The translations under genes were made by a program, and so were the position numbers. 64,000 bases of DNA from Actinomadura violacea (lineage in GTDB: Bacteria > Actinomycetota > Actinomycetes > Streptosporangiales > Streptosporangiaceae): the NCBI RefSeq assembly GCF_017573465.1, contig NZ_JAGEPF010000021.1, positions 124,001 to 188,000 on the forward strand. The letters run 5' to 3'. Position 1 is the stretch's first letter, and each line of letters opens with the position of its first letter. This document shows positions 26,853 to 34,366 of the stretch, piece after piece. The notes under the pieces were generated by a model. The model searched no databases, had not been told where the DNA came from, and saw nothing but the letters and a program-made list of their open reading frames with translations.

Positions 26853-27318
26853 ACCCGCTTCCCGGCCGCCGCGGACGCGTCCGAAGGCGATCCCGCCGCC
26901 TTTCCGGCGGCCGCGCCCCGGAACGGTTTCACCGGTGGCCGCCCGCCTAAGGAACTGCGGTCGCCGGCGGCGTCCGCCCGGGAAGTGGCGACCGCCGCAA
27001 GGGGCGCCGCCCTTTACGGGCGACGGCCGCGGACCCGAACGCCGCGACGGCGCCCGAAGGTGCGATCCGGCACGCGAGAAGCCGATCGTGCGGCGAGTTC
27101 TCCGAGGCGCACGGCGGCCGTGCGGTGATCACCGCATTGCGCCGTTGTAGAAGGCTCGCGGCCGTCGAAAACGGCGGCGGCACGATCGGACGGCCCGGCC
27201 GTCCGGCGGGGTCCCCGCATGCCCGCACGGGTCCGTCCCGCGTCCCGGCGCCACCGTTGCTTAGTTGCGCGAATGGGTGAGAGTACGCTGGACCCGCACC
27301 GGACCAAGGGAGGCGCTG
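26853..27318. other. Intergenic region between lsr2 and tatA
   Basis: No convincing gene is seen in these 466 bp. A CCGCCG/CGGCGG hairpin (26893-26910) may terminate lsr2. Two overlapping palindromes lie at 27109-27136 and are listed separately. The last 60 bp should hold the tatA promoter, but I see no clear -35/-10 pair. Confidence 0.5.
27109..27136. repeat. Overlapping palindromes in the lsr2-tatA gap
   Basis: GCACGG-CGG-CCGTGC (27109-27123) is followed, with a 3-nt overlap, by the perfect 16-bp palindrome TGCGGTGATCACCGCA (27121-27136). The second looks like a dimeric regulator site. Confidence 0.45.
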
Positions 27319-27633
27319 ATGTTGGGGGAGTTCTCGCCGTCGCACTGGCTGATCGTCGCCATCGTGGTGGTACTGCTCTTCGGCTCCAAGAAACTTCCGG
27401 ACGCTGCCAGGGCGATCGGCCGGTCGATGCGCATCCTCAAGTCCGAGACCCAGGGCCTGCACGACGACCCCGCCCCCGCCCCCGTGGCGGAGGCGATCGG
27501 TCCGGCCGCCCCGGACGACGCCCGGGACAGGCTCGACGCCCGGGACAAGCTCGACCGCGCCGCCCGCCTGCGCGAGGAGGCCGCCCGCATCGAGGGCGCC
27601 GCCTCGACGGCCCCGTCCGGCAAGGGCGCCTGA
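27319..27633 (+). CDS. tatA: Sec-independent translocase subunit TatA
   Basis: A 104-aa TatA/E protein. It has a short N-terminus, one membrane helix (HWLIVAIVVVLLFGSKKLPD) and an amphipathic helix (ARAIGRSMRILKSE), then a charged, Ala-rich tail. It forms the pore-like part of the twin-arginine export system used by proteins such as PhoD at 16146. ATG 27319 has AAGGGAGG 6 nt upstream and gives the normal TatA N-terminus. tatB and tatC are not in this window. Confidence 0.92.
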   Translation: MLGEFSPSHWLIVAIVVVLLFGSKKLPDAARAIGRSMRILKSETQGLHDDPAPAPVAEAIGPAAPDDARDRLDARDKLDRAARLREEAARIEGAASTAPSGKGA

Positions 27634-27672
27634 CCGGACCGCTCCGCCTCCGCGCGCCGGGCCGCGCCGGCG

Positions 27673-27688
27673 GGCGGGACGTCCCGCC
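27673..27688. terminator. Palindrome between tatA and CBS gene
   Basis: GGCGGGAC-GTCCCGCC is a perfect 16-bp palindrome between two convergent genes and can form a stem within a longer GC-rich inverted region. Probable bidirectional terminator. Confidence 0.45.
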
Positions 27689-27696
27689 GCCCGGCG

Positions 27697-28158
27697 TCAG
27701 GCCGGCGGGAGCACGCGGGTGAGCAGGTCGGCGACCGTGATGGCGCCGATCATCGGGGCGTCGGTGCTGCGCGGGTCGCCGGAGACCGCGACGACCGGGC
27801 TGCGGGCCGCGGCCATCACGCTGGCGATCTCCATGACGGTCGCCTCGGCGTCCACCACGGGCGGCGGCGTCCGGTTCGCGGGGAGCAGGTCGGCGACGCG
27901 CTTGCCGGCGAGCCGCTCGCACAGCCGGTCGGCATGCCCCTCGTCGTAGGCGCGGGCGAGCGCCGGATCGTCGCGCACGTACTGCGGGATCAGCGCGCCG
28001 AGCAGCTGCGAGCCTGGCAGCACCGCCTTCGGGCGGCGCTGCGCGTCCACCACGATCAGCCCGAGCAGCCGGTGCTCGGCCAGCAGCCGGGCCGCGTCCA
28101 GCGCGGTGGTGTCCGCGGTGACGGTCGGGTGGTCCACGGCGAGTTCTCCGGCGCGCAC
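27697..28158 (-). CDS. CBS-domain protein
   Basis: A 153-aa protein made of two CBS motifs (about residues 5-60 and 88-150). Motifs include LDAARLLAEHRLLGLIVVD and VMEIASVMAAARSPVVAV, ending GAITVADLLTRVL. Such pairs sense adenine nucleotides or related ligands. It is divergent from the SLC13-type permease and may regulate it, but no direct evidence exists. The GTG start has TACGGT (28165-28170) 6 nt upstream, hence probably leaderless. Confidence 0.82.
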   Translation of the reverse strand: MRAGELAVDHPTVTADTTALDAARLLAEHRLLGLIVVDAQRRPKAVLPGSQLLGALIPQYVRDDPALARAYDEGHADRLCERLAGKRVADLLPANRTPPPVVDAEATVMEIASVMAAARSPVVAVSGDPRSTDAPMIGAITVADLLTRVLPPA

Positions 28159-28245
28159 ACCCCGACCGTAGCAGGGGCGGGACCGGGCGGCACCGCCGCT
28201 GCGCCGCCGCCGGCGGGGCGGGTCCGGCGGGCGGTCCCGGCCCCC

Positions 28246-28262
28246 GTGCGTGGAAAACGCAC
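28246..28262 (+). repeat. Small hairpin in divergent CBS-permease region
   Basis: GTGCGT-GGAAA-ACGCAC is a perfect 6-bp stem with a 5-nt loop, upstream of the structured leader. Confidence 0.4.
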
Positions 28263-28269
28263 GCGAATC

Positions 28270-28344
28270 CCGTTAGGGTCGGTGAACGGTGAGCCGGGAA
28301 GTCTGGTCGGCGTGATGCCGCCTACCCCTAAAGACTTCCAGGAG
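28270..28344 (+). ncRNA. Candidate pseudoknotted cis-regulatory leader RNA of the permease gene
   Basis: Four pairings fit together in 75 nt: stem C, CCGTT (28270-28274) with AACGG (28285-28289); stem A, GGAAGTCT (28297-28304) with AGACTTCC (28332-28339); stem B inside A, CGGC (28308-28311) with GCCG (28317-28320), loop GTGAT; and loop AGGG of stem C (28275-28278) with CCCT (28326-28329), extendable to TTAGGG/CCCTAA. The last crosses stem A, so the fold is a pseudoknot. The 3' strand of stem A abuts the Shine-Dalgarno AGGAG (28340-28344). A riboswitch or thermosensor-like role is inferred. I do not recognise the class. Confidence 0.5.
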
Positions 28345-28349
28345 CCGCC

Positions 28350-29630
28350 TTGGCCGCCGTAGCCGCAGTCACGATCTTCGTCATCGCGTACGTGCTGATC
28401 GCCTCCGAGCGGATCCCGCGGACCGCGGTGGCGCTCGGCGGCGCGGCGATGATGCTGCTGCTGCGCATCACCGACGCCCGCGCGGCGTTCTTCTCCGAGC
28501 AGACCGGCATCGACTGGAACGTCGTCTTCCTGCTGCTCGGCATGATGGTGATCGTCTCGGTGCTGCGGCAGACCGGGGTGTTCGAGTACGTGGCGATCTG
28601 GGCCGCGAAACGCGCGCGCGGGAAGCCGTACCGGCTGATGGTGATGCTGGTGCTCATCACCGCGGCCGCGTCGGCGCTGCTGGACAACGTCACCACCGTG
28701 CTGCTGGTCGCGCCGGTCACCTTCCTGGTGTGCGAGCGGCTCGGGCTGAACGTCGTCCCGTACCTGATCGCCGAGGTGATGGCGTCCAACATCGGCGGCA
28801 CCGCGACGCTGGTCGGCGACCCGCCCAACATCATCATCGCCAGCCGCGGCGGGCTGACGTTCAACGAGTTCCTGGTGAACCTGGCGCCCCTGGTGGTCGG
28901 GCTGATCGCGGTGTTCTGCCTGCTGTGCCGGTGGCTGTTCCGGTCGGCGTTCGTCTACGACGCCGGCCGCGCCGCCGAGGTGATGGCGCTGCGGGAGAAG
29001 GAGGCGATCACCGACCGGCGGCTGCTCTGGCAGGGCCTCGTCGTGCTCGCCGCGGTGATCCTGGCGTTCGTGCTGCATCCCGTCCTGCACTACGAGCCGT
29101 CCATCGTGGCGCTGCTCGGCGCGGGGCTGCTCGTCGCCGCGACGAAGGTCACCACCGAGCAGGCGCTGGCGGAGGTGGAGTGGCCGACGCTGGTGTTCTT
29201 CGCGGGGCTGTTCGTGATGGTCGGCGGGCTGGTCGAGACGGGCGTGATCGCGCACGTGTCGCGGGCCGCCGCCGACGTCACCGGCGGCGACCTCGGCGCC
29301 GCGTCGATGCTGCTGCTGTGGGCGTCGGGCGTGCTGTCGGCGATCGTGGACAACATCCCCTACGTCGCGACGATGAGCCCGATCGTCTCCGACCTCGTCC
29401 AGCAGCATCCGGGGACCGGCGGGCACGTGCTGTGGTGGGCGCTGGCGCTCGGCTCGGACCTCGGCGGCAACGCGACGGCCATCGGCGCGAGCGCCAACGT
29501 CGTGGTGCTCGGCATCGCCGCCCGCAACGGCACCCCGATCAGCTTCTGGCAGTTCACCCGCTACGGCCTGGTCGTCACGGCCGTCACGGTGGCCCTGTGC
29601 GTCCCCTACCTGTGGCTGCGCTACCTGTGA
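28350..29630 (+). CDS. SLC13/ArsB/NhaD-type ion transporter
   Basis: A 426-aa integral membrane protein of the ion transporter superfamily. There are about 10-12 helices, with two internal repeats shown by VFLLLGMMVIVSVLRQTGVFEY and LVFFAGLFVMVGGLVETGVI. The repeated re-entrant motifs are SALLDNVTTVLL...GGTATLVGDPPN and SAIVDNIPYVATM...GGNATAIGASAN. Family members move arsenite, sodium/protons or dicarboxylates; the substrate here is not determinable. It starts at TTG 28350, with AGGAG 5 nt upstream sitting directly after a stem of the candidate leader RNA. It is related to proteins annotated ArsA/ArsB in mycobacteria. Confidence 0.88.
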   Translation: MAAVAAVTIFVIAYVLIASERIPRTAVALGGAAMMLLLRITDARAAFFSEQTGIDWNVVFLLLGMMVIVSVLRQTGVFEYVAIWAAKRARGKPYRLMVMLVLITAAASALLDNVTTVLLVAPVTFLVCERLGLNVVPYLIAEVMASNIGGTATLVGDPPNIIIASRGGLTFNEFLVNLAPLVVGLIAVFCLLCRWLFRSAFVYDAGRAAEVMALREKEAITDRRLLWQGLVVLAAVILAFVLHPVLHYEPSIVALLGAGLLVAATKVTTEQALAEVEWPTLVFFAGLFVMVGGLVETGVIAHVSRAAADVTGGDLGAASMLLLWASGVLSAIVDNIPYVATMSPIVSDLVQQHPGTGGHVLWWALALGSDLGGNATAIGASANVVVLGIAARNGTPISFWQFTRYGLVVTAVTVALCVPYLWLRYL

Positions 29631-29637
29631 CCGGCCG

Positions 29638-30279
29638 CTAGCCCGCGGACGCGGCGCCCGGCCGGGCGGTCAGCAGCGGCGCCAGGGGGCCGTGCCGCAG
29701 CCTGCCTACGAGCGGGGTCGCGGCGCGGCGCAGCAGCAGGGCGACGAGGCACGCGACCGGCACCGCCAGGACGATCGAGCCTGCGACGTCGTGCGGGTAG
29801 TGGCCGCCGACGTACACGCGGGTGAACGCCTCGAAGGCCGCGAAGACGGCGGCGATGACGCCGAGCCGCCGGTCGAGCAGGAACAGCGCCGCGGCGGCCG
29901 CCGCGGCGGCCGTGGTGTGCCCGCTGGGGAAGGCGTAGTCGGACGGCGCCGGGCACGCCTCGACGATGAACGCGTGCGGCATCGCCCGGCACGGCCGCGG
30001 CTCCGCGGCGATCTTCTTGACGACCTCCGCGACGGCGAACGCGGCCGCGACGGCGACCGGGGCGGCCAGCGCGAGGGTCATCGCCGCCGCGTCCCGGTGC
30101 CGCGCCCGCCACCAGCCGGCCAGCATCAGCACGGCGAAGACGACCAGGCCGGCGTTGGTCCACCACTCCAGCGGGCCGTTGAGCCACCGGGTGTCGCGGG
30201 CTAGGTGCGTGACGGCGGTGAAGAGCGGGCCGTCGACGCGGGAGCCGTCGAAGGCCAGGGGTGCCGGGGCGGCGGTCAT
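29638..30279 (-). CDS. PAP2-family membrane phosphatase
   Basis: A 213-aa type-2 phosphatidic acid phosphatase with about five membrane helices. The three signature motifs are intact: KKIAAEPRP, PSGH (SDYAFPSGHTTA) and RVYVGGHYPHDV. It probably dephosphorylates undecaprenyl pyrophosphate or a phosphatidyl lipid on the outer face. AGGAAG lies upstream of the ATG. A perfect 9-bp dyad lies 31 bp upstream, between this gene and the divergent sigma-factor gene. Convergent, with a 7-bp gap, with the permease gene. Confidence 0.88.
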   Translation of the reverse strand: MTAAPAPLAFDGSRVDGPLFTAVTHLARDTRWLNGPLEWWTNAGLVVFAVLMLAGWWRARHRDAAAMTLALAAPVAVAAAFAVAEVVKKIAAEPRPCRAMPHAFIVEACPAPSDYAFPSGHTTAAAAAAAALFLLDRRLGVIAAVFAAFEAFTRVYVGGHYPHDVAGSIVLAVPVACLVALLLRRAATPLVGRLRHGPLAPLLTARPGAASAG

Positions 30280-30309
30280 CCGGTGTCTTCCTGTTCGGTC
30301 GCAAAAGAA

Positions 30310-30329
30310 CGTCTACAGCACTGTAGACG
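30310..30329. promoter_or_regulatory. BlaI/CopY-like operator between PAP2 and sigma-factor genes
   Basis: CGTCTACAG-CA-CTGTAGACG is a perfect 20-bp dyad. The TACA...TGTA core resembles sites of BlaI/MecI/CopY repressors, although the spacing differs from the usual one. It sits where the minus-strand PAP2 promoter should lie. No BlaI gene is in the window. Confidence 0.5.
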
Positions 30330-30424
30330 CTCATGGGGGGACATTGCGCCCCGGCCCGGAGGGACCCGCGAGCGCCCGGCCGGGCAACAAAGGATGATCA
30401 GTCCTTGAACCGAGAGGCCCGCCC

Positions 30425-31123
30425 ATGCCCCCGACAAGCCGGTCGTCGCCGGTCCGCCCCGCCCCGGCGCCCGCACCGGAGCCGACCGATGCGGAGCCGA
30501 CCGATGCGGAGCCGACCGATGCGGAGCCGACCGATGCGGAGCCGACCGATGCGGAGCCGACCGACGCGGTGCTGATCGCCGCGTCCCGCACCGACCCCGA
30601 GCGGTTCGCCGCGCTGTTCCGCCGGCACGCCCCGGCGATCATGCGGTACACGGTGCGGCGCCTCGGCCCGGACCCGGCCGAGGACGTCGTCGCCGAGACC
30701 TTCCTGGTCGCCTTCGGCCGCCGCGCGGCCTACGACCCGGCCCGGCCGGACGCGCGCCCGTGGCTGTACGGGATCGCCACCAACCTGATCCGGCGGCACC
30801 GCCGCGCCGAGGTGCGGGCGCTGCGCGCGCTCGCCCGCGGCGGCGCAGACCCGGTCACCGAGCCGTTCACCGACGCCGTCGAGGACCGGGTGCACGCCGG
30901 CGCCAGGTCCCGTGCCCTCGCCGGCGCGATCGCCGCGCTGCCCGCCGCGCAGCGGGAGGTCCTGCTGCTGGTGACGTGGGCCGAGCTGACCTACGACGAG
31001 GCCGCCGAGGCGCTCGGCGTCCCGCCCGGGACCGTCCGGTCCCGGATGAACCGGATCCGCCGCAGGCTCCGCGACGCCCTCGGCGACGCCGCCGACCCCC
31101 GCAGGGAGGCCCACGATGGATGA
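30425..31123 (+). CDS. ECF-type RNA polymerase sigma factor with N-terminal tandem repeat
   Basis: A 232-aa sigma-70-family factor. Region 2 spans about residues 55-120 (RFAALFRRHAPAIMRYTV; ETFLVAFGRR; PWLYGIATNLIRRHRR). Region 4 spans about 155-215 (LPAAQREVLLLVTWAELTYD; EALGVPPGTVRSRMNRIRRR). Before region 2 lies a disordered Pro/Asp-rich tail with EPTDA repeated six times, encoded by near-perfect 15-bp units at 30479-30568; ordinary ECF factors lack this. The gene overlaps the following membrane-protein gene by 8 nt, the usual sigma/anti-sigma arrangement. Promoter targets are unknown. Confidence 0.9.
   Translation: MPPTSRSSPVRPAPAPAPEPTDAEPTDAEPTDAEPTDAEPTDAEPTDAVLIAASRTDPERFAALFRRHAPAIMRYTVRRLGPDPAEDVVAETFLVAFGRRAAYDPARPDARPWLYGIATNLIRRHRRAEVRALRALARGGADPVTEPFTDAVEDRVHAGARSRALAGAIAALPAAQREVLLLVTWAELTYDEAAEALGVPPGTVRSRMNRIRRRLRDALGDAADPRREAHDG
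30479..30568 (+). repeat. 15-bp tandem repeat, six units
   Basis: The unit GAGCCGACCGATGCG is repeated six times with one silent change in the last copy (GAT to GAC). It encodes EPTDA repeats at the N-terminus of the sigma factor. The length keeps the reading frame whatever the copy number. Confidence 0.95.
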
Positions 31124-32114
31124 ACTGACGCTGGTGGAGCGCCTGCGCTCCGAGGTCCCCGGGGACCTGGACGTGTCCGGCGCCGAGCGGCGGTGGCGCG
31201 ACCGGGCGCTCGCCGCCCCCGAGGCCGCCCCCGAGGCCGCCCCCGAGGCCGCCCCCGAGGCCGCCCCCGAGGCCGCCCCCGCGCGGCGACGCCGCGTCCG
31301 GCGGCCGGTGCTGCTGGCCGGGGTCGCCGCCGCGGCCTGCGCGGGCGCGGTCGCCCTCGTCGCCGTGCCGCAGGGGCAGGACGGCCCGGCCGAGCCGATG
31401 GCCAACGTGGCGGCCGTCCTCGACCGGGCCGCCGAGCGCGCCGCCGCCGACCCCGTCCCGCGCCCCGGCCAGTTCGTCTACCAGGACCTCGTCGAGCTGC
31501 GCCGGGTCATGAACAACGGGCGCTGGTACAAGGACCGCAACCAGTCCTGGATCTCGGTGGACGGCACGAAGCCCGGTTTCGTCCGGCTGAAGAACTCGAT
31601 CCGGCCGCGGCCCGGCGAGCACATCCCGCCGGACGGCGAGAGCGTCATCGCGCCCTGCGGGCAGGGGGCGCCGATCGACCGGCCCTACCTCGGCGACCTC
31701 CCGGCGGACCCGGACGCCCTCCTGCGCCTGCTGGCGCGCAACGGGGACGGCGGGCGGGCCGAGCGGCAGTGGAACACCGCCACCGACCTGATCGGCCGGC
31801 CGGCGCCGCCGCGGGTGCGCGCCGCGCTGTTCCGCGCCATCGCCAAGATCCGCGGCGTCCGGCTGCGGGCCGACTCGGTGGACGCGGCCGGACGGCACGG
31901 CGTCGCGATCACCCGCACCCAGGACGGCGTCCGCGAGGAGCTCGTCTTCGACCCCGCGACCCACCGGTACCTGGGCGACCGGGACGTCGTCACCCGTTCC
32001 AGCGAGCAGCTCGGGGCGCGGGGCTCGGTGCTGTTCGCCAGCGCCGTGGTGAGCACCGAGATCGTCGACCGGATGCCGAAGCCGCGGCCAGGAACGCAGA
32101 CCGACGGCTGCTGA
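31116..32114 (+). CDS. CU044_5270-like membrane protein, probable partner of the sigma factor
   Basis: A 332-aa protein. It has a short cytoplasmic N-terminus (residues 1-60) containing five PEAA repeats, one membrane helix (VLLAGVAAAACAGAVALVAV) and a large extracytoplasmic domain. That domain includes VAAVLDRAAERAAADPVPRPGQ (seen in two parts), QFVYQDLVELR and AGRHGVAITRTQDGVREELVFDP, the pattern of the actinobacterial CU044_5270 family. These proteins usually follow sigma-factor genes, and the 8-nt overlap supports a joint role, probably as anti-sigma or co-sensor. No zinc-binding HxxxCxxC motif is seen, so it is not a classical ZAS anti-sigma factor. Confidence 0.78.
   Translation: MDELTLVERLRSEVPGDLDVSGAERRWRDRALAAPEAAPEAAPEAAPEAAPEAAPARRRRVRRPVLLAGVAAAACAGAVALVAVPQGQDGPAEPMANVAAVLDRAAERAAADPVPRPGQFVYQDLVELRRVMNNGRWYKDRNQSWISVDGTKPGFVRLKNSIRPRPGEHIPPDGESVIAPCGQGAPIDRPYLGDLPADPDALLRLLARNGDGGRAERQWNTATDLIGRPAPPRVRAALFRAIAKIRGVRLRADSVDAAGRHGVAITRTQDGVREELVFDPATHRYLGDRDVVTRSSEQLGARGSVLFASAVVSTEIVDRMPKPRPGTQTDGC
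31221..31280 (+). repeat. 12-bp tandem repeat, five perfect units
   Basis: GAGGCCGCCCCC is repeated five times without change, encoding EAAP repeats in the cytoplasmic part of the sigma-factor partner. It is in frame and, like the repeat in the sigma gene, can change length without frameshift. Confidence 0.95.
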
Positions 32115-32124
32115 CGGGGCCCGT

Positions 32125-32172
32125 GGGCCCGCGCCCGCCGCACGTCCGGAAACGGACGGCGGGCGCGGGCCC
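32125..32172 (+). terminator. Very strong stem-loop terminator
   Basis: GGGCCCGCGCCCGCC (32125-32139) pairs over 15 bp with GGCGGGCGCGGGCCC (32158-32172). The enclosed GTCCG-GAAA-CGGAC adds a 5-bp stem with a GNRA-type tetraloop. It closes the sigma-factor operon. Confidence 0.85.
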
Positions 32173-32263
32173 GGTTCGTCCGGGAAACGCGCGGATAATG
32201 CGAGATGGCGGCGCTATCGTGTCGCCTGACCCCTCGCGCTGACCGCCTCGTACAGGAGCCTCC

Positions 32264-33160
32264 ATGGGCTACCCCCCGCCTCCCTCCCCGCCCGGCCCCG
32301 GCGGCCCGTACCAGCCCGGCTACGGGCCGGGAGGCTACGGCGCCCCGGCGCCCGGCGGGCCGCCCGCTCCGCCGTACGCGCCGCAGCAGCCCGCCTACCC
32401 GCCGAACGGGTACGCGCCCGCGGCGTACCCGCAGCAGCAGCCCGCGTATCCGCCGCAGCAGCAGGGCGGATACCCGCCCCCTCAGCAGGGCGGCTACCCG
32501 CCCCCTCAGCAGGGCGGATACCCGCAGCAGCAGCCGCCCGCGCAGTACGGCGGCGCTCCCGCCGACCTGTACGGCTCGCCGATCCTCGTCTACGACCAGC
32601 CGGCGCAGTTCTTCTCGACGGAGGCCAACTACACGATCTGGAGCCCGCAGGGGCAGCCCGCCGCGCACGTCCGGGAGCAGGGCGTCAGCGGGGCGAAGAA
32701 GGCGCTGCGCGTCGTCAACCAGGGGAGCCAGACGAAGGCCGAGCGGAAGCTGACGATCTTCCGCCCGGACGGCATGCCGTACTTCCACTTCTACAAGCCG
32801 TACGGGTTCATGGGCACGCCCGTGATGCAGGTGCTCGCGGCCCAGGGCGGCCTCATCGGGCACCTGCGCAAGCGGGCGATGCGCGGCTGGGAGATCCTGG
32901 ACGCGCAGGAGCGGCAGCTCGGCTACTACGAGCTGCTCAGCGGCCGGGTCACCGACTGGCAGCAACAGGAGATCGCCCGCATCCAGCGCGGTTTCGAGGG
33001 CATGGGCGAGCTGCTGTCGCAGATGTTCACGGGCGCCGACCGCTACGTCCTGCGGATGTACGCGCCGCTGCAGGAGCCGATGCGGACGCTCGTCCTCGCG
33101 TGCCCGCTCGCGTTCGACACCGCCGTCTCGCAGAACCGCAGCATCGGCGGCTGGCTCTAG
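32264..33160 (+). CDS. Phospholipid scramblase/LURP1-like protein with Pro/Gln/Tyr-rich N-terminus
   Basis: A 298-aa protein. Residues 1-100 are low-complexity Pro/Gly/Tyr/Gln, with QQGGYPPP repeated three times (about 32460-32535). The C-terminal domain (about 105-298) resembles scramblase/LURP-one beta barrels: ILVYDQPAQFFSTEANYTIW, then KLTIFRPDGMPYFHFYKPYG, ADRYVLRMYAPLQEPMRTL and the C-terminal hydrophobic ACPLAFDTAVSQ. The layout parallels eukaryotic scramblases, which also carry a Pro-rich N-terminus. Function in bacteria is not established. AGGAG precedes the ATG. There are no operon partners. Confidence 0.75.
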   Translation: MGYPPPPSPPGPGGPYQPGYGPGGYGAPAPGGPPAPPYAPQQPAYPPNGYAPAAYPQQQPAYPPQQQGGYPPPQQGGYPPPQQGGYPQQQPPAQYGGAPADLYGSPILVYDQPAQFFSTEANYTIWSPQGQPAAHVREQGVSGAKKALRVVNQGSQTKAERKLTIFRPDGMPYFHFYKPYGFMGTPVMQVLAAQGGLIGHLRKRAMRGWEILDAQERQLGYYELLSGRVTDWQQQEIARIQRGFEGMGELLSQMFTGADRYVLRMYAPLQEPMRTLVLACPLAFDTAVSQNRSIGGWL

Positions 33161-34362
33161 CCGCAGCGCCCTTCGGCCCGGCCGCCCGCCGCGTCCACGG
33201 CCGGTTCCGGGACGGCGCCGGGACGCGTACGCAGGATCCCGGCCGCGGCCGCTGCGGCGACGCAGCACGCCACGGGCAGGAAGAACGTGAGGTTCAGCGG
33301 CATCGCGCCGGTCAGCGCCCCGATGGCGGCGGGCCCGGCGAGCATGCCGAGGTAGCCGATGCCCGCGACGCGGGAGACGTTGACACCGGCGGCGTCGCGG
33401 TCGGCGTGCCCGGCGGCGCTGAAGAGCTGCGGCACGCATCCGGACAGCCCCGCCCCGAACACCGCCCATCCGGCCAGCGCCGGCGCGATCCACGGGGACA
33501 GGGCGGCGGCGGTCATGCCGAGCGCGGCGACGGACGCCCCGTAGCGCAGCACGGCGGCCGCGCCCAGCCGCGCCGCCACCCGGTCGGCGAGCAGCCGGCC
33601 GATCGTCATCGTGGTGGCGAAGGCGCCGTAGGCGAGCGCGGCGGTGCCCGGGGACGCGTCCAGGACGCGGCGCAGGTGCAGCGCGCTCCAGTCGTTGGCC
33701 ACGCCCTCGCACAGCATGATCATCAGGGCGAGCGCGGCGAGCGCCCAGATCCGCCAGGGGACCCGGCGGCGCGCTCGCGCGGCGCCGGCCTCGCGGGCGC
33801 GCTCGGGCGGCAGCAGCGCGGGCGCGGCGGCCACGGCGACGGCCGCGCCGAGGACGGCGACGGCGGCGAGGGTGACCGCCGGGCGCACGCCCGCGCTGAG
33901 CGTCGCCGCGCCGACCAGCGAGGCGAGCACGCCGCCGATGGAGTAGGTCGCGTGGAACGCCGACATGACGGGCCGCCCGTACCCGCGCTCCACCTGGACG
34001 GCGTGGGCGTTCATGCCCACGTTCAGGCCGCCGCCGTTGCAGGCGCCGAGCACCGCCAGCGCCGCCCCGAGCGTCCAGGCGTTCGGCGCCAGCCCCGGCC
34101 CGACGACGGCGACGCTGCTCAGGACGGCGCCGGCCGGGACGACGCGGCGCGCGCCGAAGCGGTCGGTCAGCGGCCCGATGGCCTGCATGCCCGCGAAGGA
34201 GCCGGCGCCGAGGAGCAGCAGGAGCCGGCCCAGCGCGGCGTGGTCGATCCCCGTCCGGTGCTCGATGCTGGGGATGTGCACGACCCACATCCCGAGCAGG
34301 AAGCCGGACAGGCCGAAGTAGACGAAGGTGGCCATCCGGCCCGCCCGTAGCGTTCGCACCAT
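33157..34362 (-). CDS. MFS transporter
   Basis: A 401-aa, 12-helix major facilitator. The N-terminal start MVRTLRAGRMATFVYFGLSG and the loop 2-3 motif (GPLTDRFGARRVV) are typical. ATG 34362 is chosen as the codon at the start of the first hydrophobic helix. The substrate is unknown; sequence type resembles fucose/sugar or small-molecule MFS proteins. It is divergent from a DeoR regulator, and the 73-bp region between carries repeated CGAACAT half-sites, so it is likely controlled by that regulator. Its stop overlaps the scramblase-like gene's stop by 4 nt. Confidence 0.85.
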   Translation of the reverse strand: MVRTLRAGRMATFVYFGLSGFLLGMWVVHIPSIEHRTGIDHAALGRLLLLLGAGSFAGMQAIGPLTDRFGARRVVPAGAVLSSVAVVGPGLAPNAWTLGAALAVLGACNGGGLNVGMNAHAVQVERGYGRPVMSAFHATYSIGGVLASLVGAATLSAGVRPAVTLAAVAVLGAAVAVAAAPALLPPERAREAGAARARRRVPWRIWALAALALMIMLCEGVANDWSALHLRRVLDASPGTAALAYGAFATTMTIGRLLADRVAARLGAAAVLRYGASVAALGMTAAALSPWIAPALAGWAVFGAGLSGCVPQLFSAAGHADRDAAGVNVSRVAGIGYLGMLAGPAAIGALTGAMPLNLTFFLPVACCVAAAAAAGILRTRPGAVPEPAVDAAGGRAEGRCG

Positions 34363-34366
34363 AACG

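Noticed and set aside
26947..27462. Possible gene in the lsr2-tatA gap, minus strand
   Set aside because: Low-complexity translation, runs into the tatA coding region antisense, no start signal or family resemblance.
28270..28344. Fluoride (crcB), ZTP, cobalamin or M-box riboswitch upstream of the permease
   Set aside because: The 3' part (TGATG...CCTAC) recalls the fluoride class, but the required 5' GATG loop is absent. AGCCGGGAAG only loosely recalls a B12 box, and the ZTP P1 partner for GGGTC is missing.
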